In this document: positions 1 through 5,907 of the stretch, piece by piece
How positions within the stretch are numbered: position 1 is the first letter of the stretch
Layout of the letters: each line of letters begins with the position of its first letter
Source of the DNA: Methylopumilus sp036567085
GTDB taxonomy: Bacteria > Pseudomonadota > Gammaproteobacteria > Burkholderiales > Methylophilaceae
DNA: 7,011 bases
Assembly: GCA_036567085.1 (NCBI GenBank)
Contig: DATCVG010000067.1
Location: 1 to 7,011 of the forward strand
Direction of reading: 5' to 3'
Notes under the pieces: generated by a model
Databases searched by the model: none
What the model saw: only the letters and a program-made list of their open reading frames with translations
What the model was told of the DNA's origin: nothing
Position numbers and translations under genes: made by a program

Positions 1-36
1 GACTAATAAAACTTTAATATATATAAATAGTTTCTT

Positions 37-72
37 AATCCTTCCTTTCATTGGATCGGAAGGATTTTTTTT
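37..72 (+). terminator. Rho-independent terminator of an upstream gene
   Basis: A perfect 9-bp stem, AATCCTTCC (37-45) with GGAAGGATT (58-66), encloses a 12-nt loop and runs into eight T residues (65-72). The T-run follows the hairpin only when read on the plus strand, so it most likely ends a plus-strand transcript that begins left of the window. Confidence 0.85.
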
Positions 73-158
73 GTATTCACGTTGAGTCTCAGTAATACCT
101 TGGCGTATTTTAATAAGAAGCCTTTAAAAAATAAGATAGAAGCTCGCTACAAGATTAT

Positions 159-186
159 TTAACAGCATACAATTACGGTTTAAACT
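159..186 (+). promoter_or_regulatory. Possible sigma70-type promoter for the PhoX-like gene
   Basis: TTAACA (159-164) and TAAACT (181-186) are separated by 16 bp and resemble -35 and -10 hexamers. They lie about 50 bp before the ATG at 234. The match is modest in AT-rich DNA. No 7-4-7 Pho box was found in this leader. Apart from this and the terminator, positions 73-230 show nothing recognisable. Confidence 0.25.
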
Positions 187-233
187 TAAATCAGTCGCTG
201 AAATATTTACAAAAATTAAACACGAGATAGTTG

Positions 234-1634
234 ATGACTAAATTTTTATTTTACATTCTATTCTTTTTAAAAACTTTTTTAATCATTGATAGTTTGCATA
301 GTGCGGAAAAAATTCAGCACAAGCACATCAATGAGCTTCATCAGGACTGGCACATAAAATCTCTCATAAACGAAGAGACAAATGCTAATAAAACTCAGTA
401 TCGATTAGTTGCATCCCCTGATGGTATTGGAGTGCTCAATAAAAATAATGATCACCTTTCAATATTCGTCAATCATGAGATTTCAAGTGATCAAGGAGTG
501 ATCAGATCACACGGGAGTAAGGGTGCTTTCGTTTCCGAATGGACGCTTGACATAGGGTCAAAAAAAATTACTTCTGGTAATGATCTCATTAAAAAAGTTA
601 AGTTGTGGGATCGCGACAAAAATATATTTAAAGTAATCAATAACACTCCCATTCATAAATTATGTTCAGGCGATCTTCCAGATCAGTCAGCCTTTTTTGA
701 TACAAAAACAATGAAAGGGTTTAAAGGAAGATTTTTTTTAAGCGGTGAAGAAGATCGAAACGGAGGAAGAGCTTTTGCGCACATTGTTTCAGGACCTGAG
801 AAAGGAACGTCCTATGAGCTTCCCTATCTAGGTAAATCCTCTTGGGAGAATTTGTTAGCACACCCTAAGAGCGGTGAGAAAACAATCGTCATGGGTATGG
901 ATGACAACAAGGATGGTCAAGTTTATCTCTACATAGGAGAAAAAAAATCGAAAGGTAATCCAGTGGAGAGAGCCGGTCTTATGTATGGCGTCTTTTATGG
1001 GATTAAAGTAATTAGTGATCGATTTAATTTAGTTGAACTAGGTGATGTATCTCAAATGTCGGGGAGTGATATAGAAAAATTAGGAATTGAAAAAAATATT
1101 ACGCAGTTTAAAAGACCTGAAGATGGAGCGTGGGATACGCTCAATAAAAATGTCTTCTACTTTGCCACTACTGACAAGATTGATGGTATGAGTCAAATTT
1201 TTCAACTCACTTTCGATGACATCAATAATCCTAAGCAAGGGGGATCGATTCAATCAATTCTAAACGCTTCAGAAATTGGTGCGCAGATGTTTGACAACAT
1301 CACAGTGTCTGACAATGGAAAAATACTCATTAATGAAGATCCTGGTAATCATGAGCACCTCGCATCCATCTGGGAACTTGACCCTCTCAAAAAAAAAGCT
1401 ACAAAACTTTTTTCAGTGAAGCCGGAGTTTTTTCAGGATGAGAATCATCCTAATTTCTTGACGATGGATGAAGAGCACTCAGGTATTGTTGAAATTACAA
1501 AGCATGTAACACATGCACCTTGGTATAAAAAAAATGAGCGATATTTTCTAGGTACGCTCCAAATTCACAAAAAAATAAATGATCCAGAACTGATAGAGTT
1601 AGGAGAGCTTTATCTTATTTCAGGCCCAAACTAA
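234..1634 (+). CDS. Secreted PhoX-like / DUF839 family protein
   Basis: The 466-residue product has an N-terminal hydrophobic segment (about residues 3-18) and a plausible signal-peptidase site after His-Ser-Ala at 24, so it is probably exported to the periplasm. Motifs I associate with DUF839/PhoX-like beta-propeller proteins are VNHE (79-82), CSGDLP (144-149), SGEE (170-173), RPEDGAWD (294-301), MFDNIT (352-357), NEDPGN (367-372) and DEEHSGI (412-418). True PhoX is a calcium/iron-dependent alkaline phosphatase, with a cysteine near its metal cluster. Cys144 here may correspond, but I cannot align the full active site, so phosphatase activity is inferred. The ATG at 234 is preferred to the TTG at 231 because a weak GAGA lies upstream at suitable spacing. 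No Pho box precedes the gene, which counts mildly against direct PhoB control despite the neighbouring phosphate-linked genes. Confidence 0.75.
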   Translation: MTKFLFYILFFLKTFLIIDSLHSAEKIQHKHINELHQDWHIKSLINEETNANKTQYRLVASPDGIGVLNKNNDHLSIFVNHEISSDQGVIRSHGSKGAFVSEWTLDIGSKKITSGNDLIKKVKLWDRDKNIFKVINNTPIHKLCSGDLPDQSAFFDTKTMKGFKGRFFLSGEEDRNGGRAFAHIVSGPEKGTSYELPYLGKSSWENLLAHPKSGEKTIVMGMDDNKDGQVYLYIGEKKSKGNPVERAGLMYGVFYGIKVISDRFNLVELGDVSQMSGSDIEKLGIEKNITQFKRPEDGAWDTLNKNVFYFATTDKIDGMSQIFQLTFDDINNPKQGGSIQSILNASEIGAQMFDNITVSDNGKILINEDPGNHEHLASIWELDPLKKKATKLFSVKPEFFQDENHPNFLTMDEEHSGIVEITKHVTHAPWYKKNERYFLGTLQIHKKINDPELIELGELYLISGPN

Positions 1635-1671
1635 GATAGTTTTAAATCCTTATAGAAAAATATGAAACGAT

Positions 1672-2040
1672 TTATTTAACGAGTATTAAAAACCAAATCA
1701 CAGCGGCATTGATGAGAGTAAAAAAGACAGCCGCACTTCCAATGTCCTTAGCGCGCTTTGCAAGTTTATGACGCTTGATTGAAATCCGATCAACGGTTGC
1801 CTCAATCGATGAGTTAATAAGTTCGACAATAATAATGAGTAGGATGCTACTAATCATAAGCCCTTGTTCGATAGCGCTCTCACCAAAATAGATTGCGAGT
1901 GGAATAAGAATTAAACTTAGAATAACTTCTTGCCTAAATGCATCTTCATGCTTAAATGCTGCGAATGTGCCAGAAATTGAGTAGCCAAAAGCGTTGATGA
2001 GCCTTCGAATACCGGTCTTACCCTTGTAAGGACTTTTCAT
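1672..2040 (-). CDS. dgkA: Diacylglycerol kinase, DgkA type
   Basis: This 122-residue integral membrane enzyme has the same length as the E. coli protein. It phosphorylates diacylglycerol to phosphatidate using ATP at the inner membrane. The family signature is intact: E32 in HEDAFRQE and the stretch VELINSSIEATVDR (72-85) carrying E73, N76, E80 and D84, followed by RAKDIGSAAV with D99. These correspond to E. coli Glu28, Glu69, Asn72, Glu76, Asp80 and Asp95 with a constant offset of four. Three hydrophobic helices are visible, at about 38-55, 59-77 and 101-120. The start lies 8 nt after the stop of the 59-residue ORF, so the two genes are probably co-transcribed and translationally coupled. 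No strong Shine-Dalgarno is visible. In this context it would return PlcP-derived diacylglycerol to phospholipid synthesis. It converges on the PhoX-like gene with no clear terminator between them. Confidence 0.95.
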   Translation of the reverse strand: MKSPYKGKTGIRRLINAFGYSISGTFAAFKHEDAFRQEVILSLILIPLAIYFGESAIEQGLMISSILLIIIVELINSSIEATVDRISIKRHKLAKRAKDIGSAAVFFTLINAAVIWFLILVK

Positions 2041-2048
2041 AAGGTAAA

Positions 2049-2228
2049 CTATTTAATTCGAGAGTAATTTTTTCGCCATTCTTCAAGGGCTGCAATTGAA
2101 TCTTTAAAATAGTCCTGAACTTTCTCATCATATTTCATTGACCAAGGCATCTCGATCTCATCAGGGGACCATGTAAAGTATTGATGAACATCATCCATTT
2201 TTTTTAATTGAATATAATAGTTAGGCAT
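2049..2228 (-). CDS. Small hypothetical protein, 59 residues
   Basis: An ATG at 2228 opens a 59-residue frame ending in TAG at 2049-2051. A good Shine-Dalgarno, AGAGGA, lies 9 nt upstream of the ATG. The protein begins MPNYYIQLKK and ends EEWRKNYSRIK. It is rich in aromatic and charged residues (three Trp, five Tyr), and has no signal peptide, membrane segment or cysteine, so it is probably a small soluble cytoplasmic protein. I do not recognise a family. The ribosome-binding site, the 8-nt gap to dgkA and the shared strand support a real gene in an operon with dgkA. A regulatory or accessory role for the kinase would be guesswork. Confidence 0.7.
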   Translation of the reverse strand: MPNYYIQLKKMDDVHQYFTWSPDEIEMPWSMKYDEKVQDYFKDSIAALEEWRKNYSRIK

Positions 2229-2272
2229 GGTTACATTTCCTCTTAAAATGGATTATTTAATATACTCCAATA

Positions 2273-2278
2273 ATTATA
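2273..2278 (-). promoter_or_regulatory. -10 hexamer of the small ORF-dgkA operon
   Basis: A consensus TATAAT on the minus strand sits 45 bp upstream of the ATG at 2228. At 17-bp spacing there is only a poor -35 (TTTATT). The assignment rests mainly on the perfect -10 and its position between divergent genes. Confidence 0.4.
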
Positions 2279-2313
2279 TTTGTTGAAAAATTAAAAATAA
2301 AGAATTAAGTATT

Positions 2314-2331
2314 CTGTAACAAAATTGTCAT
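2314..2331 (+). promoter_or_regulatory. Pho box (PhoB site) for the first GT4 gene
   Basis: CTGTAAC (2314-2320), AAAA, TTGTCAT (2325-2331) form two CTGTCAT-like half-sites with the 7-4-7 geometry of PhoB boxes. A -10-like AAGAAT (2342-2347) starts 10 bp after the box, the spacing known for PhoB-activated promoters in E. coli, where the box replaces the -35. The predicted transcription start falls essentially on the GTG at 2353. The site may also influence the divergent dgkA operon. It is recognised by eye, without a matrix score. Confidence 0.7.
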
Positions 2332-2352
2332 ATTTTTTTGTAAGAATTTTGT

Positions 2353-3336
2353 GTGACTAAAATTCTTATAGCAACAGACTCGTTTGATCAAGTGAATGGT
2401 GTCTCAACGACCTATAGAAATATCGTTAAGACTTCACCCCTAAAAACTGTAGTAATCCATCCTGGCTTATTTCAATGGGCAAGCTTTAGGATTTATCCTG
2501 AGGTACAAATTTGTACGCAGCCTTTTCAGGCTTACAAAAAAATAAAGAGTATCAAGCCCACACATATACATATCGGAACGGAGGGCCCAATTGGGCTCGT
2601 GGCAAGACTTTATTGTAAGCTTCATAAAATTCCTTATACGACGGCTTACCATACCAAATTTCCTGAGTACCTATGGAAGCTAGCGCGCATTCCCTGTAAG
2701 GTAACATATGGCTATCTAAAAATGTTTCATAGTGATAGTAAGGCTATTCTCACTCCATCACTTTCGGCCAAGCGTGAGCTTAAGCGAAGGGGATTTAAAC
2801 ATGTACATGTTTGGACGAGAGGGGTTGCAAACGAACTCATCAGCCACAAAAAAATTATTAAAAATAAACACCCTCGGGTCATTTATGTCGGACGTGTGAG
2901 TCGAGAAAAAAATCTAGAAGTACTTTGTGCATTACAAGATAAATTTGAAATTACGATAGTGGGTGAGGGTCCACGCTTGAATGCTTATAGGAAAAAGTAT
3001 TCTAAAGTAAAATTTTTAGGCTATCTTTTTGGACGAGAGTTAGCCGATACTTATAGAGCACACGATGTATTTTGTTTTCCGAGTAAAACCGACACGTTTG
3101 GTATCGTCATGATTGAGGCCTTAATGAATGATTTACCGATTGCTGCCTACCCTGTGACAGGCCCAATCGATATTGTGGAGCATGGAAAAACGGGATACCT
3201 TGTACATGATTTAGAGTTTAATATCAGACAGTGTTTAAAGCTTGAACGAAAAAAAATCAGCTCATTCCTCAAGCACCGATGGTCTTGGAAGACTTGTGTC
3301 AAAATTCTCCATCAGCATCTATTAAGCAGTCACTGA
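2353..3336 (+). CDS. GT4 glycosyltransferase, probable glycolipid synthase
   Basis: This 327-residue GT-B enzyme probably transfers a sugar from a nucleotide donor to a lipid acceptor on the cytoplasmic membrane face. The acceptor-side half carries the NGV loop (15-17), GTEGPIG (75-81) and YHTKFPEY (99-106). The donor half carries VGRVSREKNLE (179-189), VGEGP (203-207) and FPSKTDTFGIVMIEAL (242-257). The usual GT4 E-X7-E pair appears as D247 and E255. The SxTDTFG form is familiar to me from a proteobacterial subgroup often found near PlcP-like phosphoesterases. The GTG start is chosen because it yields the canonical TKILIATDSF N-terminus. No good Shine-Dalgarno precedes it and a Pho box ends 22 bp upstream. 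Diacylglycerol as acceptor is inferred from neighbours; another lipid or polysaccharide acceptor remains possible. Confidence 0.85.
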   Translation: MTKILIATDSFDQVNGVSTTYRNIVKTSPLKTVVIHPGLFQWASFRIYPEVQICTQPFQAYKKIKSIKPTHIHIGTEGPIGLVARLYCKLHKIPYTTAYHTKFPEYLWKLARIPCKVTYGYLKMFHSDSKAILTPSLSAKRELKRRGFKHVHVWTRGVANELISHKKIIKNKHPRVIYVGRVSREKNLEVLCALQDKFEITIVGEGPRLNAYRKKYSKVKFLGYLFGRELADTYRAHDVFCFPSKTDTFGIVMIEALMNDLPIAAYPVTGPIDIVEHGKTGYLVHDLEFNIRQCLKLERKKISSFLKHRWSWKTCVKILHQHLLSSH

Positions 3337-3339
3337 TTT

Positions 3340-3358
3340 TTTTAAGTAGAACTTAAAA
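3340..3358. repeat. AT-rich perfect inverted repeat between convergent genes
   Basis: TTTTAAGT (3340-3347) and ACTTAAAA (3351-3358) form an 8-bp stem with a 3-nt loop, just after the GT4 stop codon and at the end of the minus-strand transcript. The stem has only one G-C pair and no T-run follows it on either strand. At best it is a weak bidirectional transcription end. Confidence 0.35.
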
Positions 3359-3464
3359 GTTTAACCACCTTTAATACTTGATTTGCGCTCTTTGCAATTT
3401 CCCTATCTTTTATACTTCCTCTTTGTTTGGAATACTGTAAGTTAATCCTCAAACTCTGGCTCAT
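3342..3464 (-). CDS. Possible small ORF, 40 residues, downstream of olsB
   Basis: An ATG at 3464 opens a 40-residue frame that starts MSQSLRINLQ, ends KVVKLLSST and stops with TAA at 3342-3344. It begins 24 nt after the olsB stop and fills most of the 152-bp gap before the convergent glycosyltransferase. It is basic and has no membrane segment. No convincing Shine-Dalgarno is present and I recognise no family. A chance frame or a 3'-UTR segment is as likely as a gene. Confidence 0.25.
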   Translation of the reverse strand: MSQSLRINLQYSKQRGSIKDREIAKSANQVLKVVKLLSST

Positions 3465-3488
3465 CACTTTTTTAATATAGGTTGAGAC

Positions 3489-4280
3489 TCATACGAGGAA
3501 ATGCTTAGCGTAACGAGGAGGAATATCTTTTAAGAAGAACATAGTTAAAAAGTCTGCAGTGTTAAAGTCAGGATCCCATGCAGGGTCGCCGCAAACTTTA
3601 GCACCCACCCTCAAGTAACCTTTTAAGAGCGCTGGCGGTTCAACATCAAGATCTTGATCTAATTCATGAATAGGTAAGGGTAGCTTTGGTGTGACACGAT
3701 ATTCTAAGGGTGACAAGTGTGAGGCACTAATTTTTTTAGCAAGACTTGCAGCATAGTGTCCTCCATCACCCATCGGTACACTAGCGCAACCAATCATCAC
3801 TTCGTAATTATTTTTTTTCATGTAGTCGGCAAGACCACTCCAAAGGGCCATGATGACTCCACCTGTTCTAAAATCTTTGTGCACACAAGAGCGACCTACT
3901 TCTACCATCTTATCTGATAGATGCATGAGTCGATCTAGATGAAACTCAAGATCCGAATAATAAAATCCAGCCTCTTTAGCCTTATGCGGGGGTAGGACTC
4001 GATAGGTGCCGATGACTTTAAGCGTTTCGGTATCTCGTATCAGAAGATGATCACAGTATTGGTCAAGGATATCTTTATCTATTTTTTCGTAATTAGATGT
4101 TAAGTGGGCTCCCATCTCTTCTGCAAAAACTTTATATCTTAATTGTTGCGCCTCTCTTATCTCATTTTCATCCTGCGCCCATGAAATTTGAATGGTATTC
4201 TTTTGATTTGTGCTTAAAGATTTTTGATCTTGTGAAGCTAGTTCACCCATTAAGGATGGATCTAATATCAATTCGCTCAT
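3489..4280 (-). CDS. olsB: OlsB-type ornithine N-acyltransferase (GNAT fold)
   Basis: This 263-residue protein belongs to the GNAT/hemolysin-like acyltransferase family. OlsB moves a 3-hydroxyacyl chain from acyl carrier protein to the alpha-amino group of ornithine, giving lyso-ornithine lipid, the first step of ornithine lipid synthesis. Family blocks visible in order are LRYKVFAEEMGA (47-58), DQYCDHLLIRD (73-83), GTYRVL (91-96), VGRSCVHKDFRTGGVI (128-143), IGCAS (163-167), LLKGYLRVGAKVCGDPAWD (218-236) and RYAKHF (256-261). The start is supported by AGGAAA five nt upstream of the ATG. It lies 76 bp downstream of plcP on the same strand, and its usual partner OlsA is encoded just beyond plcP. 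The family also includes proteins annotated as hemolysins or with other amino-acid acceptors, so ornithine as substrate is inferred. Confidence 0.85.
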   Translation of the reverse strand: MSELILDPSLMGELASQDQKSLSTNQKNTIQISWAQDENEIREAQQLRYKVFAEEMGAHLTSNYEKIDKDILDQYCDHLLIRDTETLKVIGTYRVLPPHKAKEAGFYYSDLEFHLDRLMHLSDKMVEVGRSCVHKDFRTGGVIMALWSGLADYMKKNNYEVMIGCASVPMGDGGHYAASLAKKISASHLSPLEYRVTPKLPLPIHELDQDLDVEPPALLKGYLRVGAKVCGDPAWDPDFNTADFLTMFFLKDIPPRYAKHFLV

Positions 4281-4285
4281 AAAAA

Positions 4286-4291
4286 TTTCCT
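4286..4291 (-). promoter_or_regulatory. Shine-Dalgarno of olsB
   Basis: AGGAAA on the minus strand lies five nt before the ATG at 4280. It is noteworthy because plcP and olsA nearby lack any such site, which implies that olsB is translated from a leadered or polycistronic mRNA. Confidence 0.6.
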
Positions 4292-4293
4292 AT

Positions 4294-4311
4294 ATAAAAG
4301 TTTAGTGACAC
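4294..4311 (-). promoter_or_regulatory. Possible Pho box immediately upstream of olsB
   Basis: On the minus strand GTGTCAC, TAAA, CTTTTAT has 7-4-7 geometry and resembles the plcP box (TTGTCAC, GAAA, CTTTCAT). It ends only 14 bp before the ATG, leaving no room for a -10 and a leader, so it would act differently from the other sites or not be a classical activator box. Confidence 0.4.
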
Positions 4312-4336
4312 TCTAGGAGAGAAATATTTCATTTGT

Positions 4337-4365
4337 GTGAAGATAGCTTTAATCTTTTATGACAA
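4337..4365 (-). promoter_or_regulatory. Degenerate Pho-like half-sites spanning the plcP stop codon
   Basis: On the minus strand TTGTCAT (4365-4359), GATTAAA (4354-4348) and TCTTCAC (4343-4337) fall in 11-bp phase. The first is a strong half-site, the others are weak. TTGTCATAA is also the Leu-Ser-stop end of plcP. A start site some 20 bp downstream of the array would leave a leader that includes the olsB Shine-Dalgarno, making this array the better placed candidate for an olsB promoter. Confidence 0.4.
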
Positions 4366-5100
4366 TGAATGCTGATGCCAGTCGACAAGTTCTAGCTTTC
4401 CTTTCTTGGTTTCTACCAGTGCTGTAAGACTCTCCACCCAATCGCCATCATTGTAATAATCAATACCCTTGATTTTTTTAATAGCTGCTTTATGGATATG
4501 CCCACATATGACACCATCACATTTTTTTCTTTTAGCTTCAGCTGCCATCAGCTTTTCAAAATTCTCCACGTACTTCACAACATTCTTAATTGAGTTCTTG
4601 ATGTATGAAGAGAATGACCAATAATGAAATCCGTATTTGTGCCTTAAGGCGTTAGAGAAATGGTTAATTCTCAAGATGACGTAATAAAGGGTATCGCCGA
4701 CAAACGAGAGCCATTTAGCGCATGAGATGATGTTGTCAAAAAGATCGCCGTGGGTCACCCATAACCTTTTGCCATTTAATGTGGTATGGATAAGATCATT
4801 TCTGATTTCAATATCACCGAAAGTCATATTAATAAATTGGCGACCCAACTCATCATGGTTGCCTGGTATATAGATAATCCTTGAACCTTTTCTTGCTTTG
4901 CGTAAAAGCTTTTGAATCACATCATTATGTTTTTGAGGCCAGTACCACCGTTTTTTAAGCGCCCATCCATCAATGATATCGCCCACCAAGTAAATCGTTT
5001 CGGCAGTATTATTTTTAAGAAAGTCGAGAAGGTATTCAGCCTTACATTCGGCAGTACCTAGATGAACATCAGAAATCCAAATCGCACGATATCTTTTCAT
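4357..5100 (-). CDS. plcP: PlcP-type metallophosphoesterase (phospholipase C-like)
   Basis: This 247-residue calcineurin-like phosphoesterase has the dinuclear metal motifs in order: SDVHLG (10-15), GDIID (40-44), GNHDE (80-84), THGD (116-119) and GHIHKA (200-205), followed by NDGDWVES (217-224), a block shared with the LpxH-like/PlcP group. Automatic annotation often calls such proteins UDP-2,3-diacylglucosamine diphosphatase. PlcP enzymes instead cleave phospholipid headgroups during phosphate starvation, releasing diacylglycerol. PlcP is favoured because neighbouring genes make phosphorus-free lipids and two Pho-box-like sites in phase precede it. There is no signal peptide, consistent with action at the cytoplasmic membrane face. 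The ATG at 5100 has no Shine-Dalgarno and lies 25 bp from the nearest Pho box, so a leaderless mRNA is possible. It is the first gene of a minus-strand unit with olsB. Confidence 0.85.
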   Translation of the reverse strand: MKRYRAIWISDVHLGTAECKAEYLLDFLKNNTAETIYLVGDIIDGWALKKRWYWPQKHNDVIQKLLRKARKGSRIIYIPGNHDELGRQFINMTFGDIEIRNDLIHTTLNGKRLWVTHGDLFDNIISCAKWLSFVGDTLYYVILRINHFSNALRHKYGFHYWSFSSYIKNSIKNVVKYVENFEKLMAAEAKRKKCDGVICGHIHKAAIKKIKGIDYYNDGDWVESLTALVETKKGKLELVDWHQHSLS

Positions 5101-5108
5101 ATGTGAGC

Positions 5109-5114
5109 ATTAAA
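5109..5114 (-). promoter_or_regulatory. -10 element of the plcP promoter
   Basis: TTTAAT on the minus strand matches TATAAT at five of six positions and starts exactly 10 bp after the Pho box ending at 5125. The expected transcription start is around 5102, one or two nt before the plcP ATG. Confidence 0.6.
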
Positions 5115-5124
5115 TATGACAAGT

Positions 5125-5142
5125 ATGAAAGTTTCGTGACAA
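5125..5142 (-). promoter_or_regulatory. Pho box of plcP
   Basis: On the minus strand TTGTCAC (5142-5136), GAAA, CTTTCAT (5131-5125) gives two good half-sites in 7-4-7 geometry. A -10 element is spaced 10 bp downstream. It is in 11-bp phase with the adjacent box at 5147-5164. Confidence 0.75.
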
Positions 5143-5146
5143 TACA

Positions 5147-5164
5147 GTGTCACAAATATGACAC
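5147..5164. promoter_or_regulatory. Near-palindromic Pho box shared by plcP and olsA
   Basis: GTGTCAC, AAAT, ATGACAC is an inverted repeat that reads as a 7-4-7 Pho box on either strand. On the plus strand TAATAT (5175-5180) starts 10 bp after it and the ATG at 5188 follows at the distance of a transcription start. On the minus strand it adds two half-sites in phase upstream of the plcP box. It could therefore serve both divergent genes. Confidence 0.6.
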
Positions 5165-5174
5165 AGAAGATCAT

Positions 5175-5180
5175 TAATAT
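5175..5180 (+). promoter_or_regulatory. -10 element of the olsA promoter
   Basis: TAATAT, four of six to consensus, begins 10 bp after the box ending at 5164. The predicted start of transcription, about 5187, coincides with the ATG at 5188. Confidence 0.45.
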
Positions 5181-5187
5181 GTGTGAC

Positions 5188-5907
5188 ATGAAAACCTTGA
5201 AGATACTTTTACACATATTATTGGTCATACCTTTATGCTTAATAATTGTTATCTCAGCAAAGTCGCAACAAGAGAAAATTATTCAATTTTGGTGTAAAAA
5301 ACTTCTGTCTATTTTTGAGATTAAGGTCACTATCAAAGGAGAAGAAATATTTCTCTTTAATCAAAAAAAATATCTACTCGTGTCTAACCATATTTCATGG
5401 CTTGATATCATCGTGATTCAATCCATTAAGCCATCTATTTTTGTAGCGAAATCAGATGTAGCTTCGTGGCCTCTTTTTGGCTGGGTAGCTCATATGACAG
5501 GGACAATATTTATTAAGCGCGATAAGGTGTCGGACATAAAAAAAGCTTTAAAGAAGATAAAGCGACGTTTAGTCAAACGATCTGTGTGTATATTTCCAGA
5601 AGGTACTTCTACCAATGGTCGATATGTCTTACCCTTTAAAAGTAATTTATTTCAATCTTCGATTGATTCTAATAGAGCGATTCTACCTATATGCATACTG
5701 TATAAAGATGATAGCGGTTACACAGACAAGGTTGCATTTGTCGGTGATATGTCGCTTGTCGATTCAATCATGAAGATTAAAAATGAAAAACATATTCAAG
5801 CTGTCGTCGATGTCTTGCAGCCTATCAAACCTCGAGGTAATAGAAAGGAACTTGCAAGCTATACCTATGAAATGATTCAAAAAAACTTATCTCAAAATTT
5901 GTCATAA
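5188..5907 (+). CDS. olsA: OlsA/PlsC-type 1-acyl acyltransferase
   Basis: This 239-residue membrane-associated acyltransferase moves an acyl chain from acyl-ACP or acyl-CoA onto a lyso-lipid. OlsA acylates lyso-ornithine lipid; PlsC acylates 1-acylglycerol-3-phosphate. An N-terminal hydrophobic anchor (about residues 4-23) precedes the catalytic block NHISWLD with H68 and D73 (HX4D). GTIFIKR (105-111), FPEGTSTNG (136-144) and ILPICI (165-170) follow. Length fits the family. OlsA is preferred over housekeeping PlsC because olsB is nearby and a Pho-type promoter precedes the gene, but the sequence alone cannot separate the two. In-frame ATGs also occur at 5158 and 5179. The one at 5188 is chosen because 5158 lies inside the Pho box, no Shine-Dalgarno precedes any of them, and the predicted transcript starts next to 5188. 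A Pho box overlaps its stop codon. Confidence 0.8.
   Translation: MKTLKILLHILLVIPLCLIIVISAKSQQEKIIQFWCKKLLSIFEIKVTIKGEEIFLFNQKKYLLVSNHISWLDIIVIQSIKPSIFVAKSDVASWPLFGWVAHMTGTIFIKRDKVSDIKKALKKIKRRLVKRSVCIFPEGTSTNGRYVLPFKSNLFQSSIDSNRAILPICILYKDDSGYTDKVAFVGDMSLVDSIMKIKNEKHIQAVVDVLQPIKPRGNRKELASYTYEMIQKNLSQNLS

Noticed and set aside
73..233. Pho box in the leader of the PhoX-like gene
   Set aside because: Isolated TGAAA and TTACA words occur, but no pair fits 7-4-7 spacing with acceptable half-sites.
2467..2652. 61-residue open frame on the minus strand inside the first GT4 gene
   Set aside because: It lies wholly within a well-supported glycosyltransferase and has no recognisable motif, so it is an antisense shadow.
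3340..3358. Intrinsic terminator between the GT4 gene and olsB
   Set aside because: The stem is nearly all A-T and no T-run follows it on either strand, so it is listed only as an inverted repeat.
4097..4282. 61-residue open frame on the plus strand inside olsB
   Set aside because: It is antisense to the conserved N-terminal part of olsB and shows no ribosome-binding site or family features.
4357..5100. LpxH (UDP-2,3-diacylglucosamine diphosphatase of lipid A synthesis)
   Set aside because: The fold is shared, but the Pho-box-like sites, the lipid-renovation neighbours and the NDGDWVES block point to the PlcP-like group. A phylogeny would settle it.
5158..5187. Upstream ATG starts (5158, 5179) for the OlsA/PlsC gene
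   Set aside because: The codon at 5158 lies inside the Pho box, and 5179 overlaps the predicted -10. The family-like N-terminus begins at 5188.
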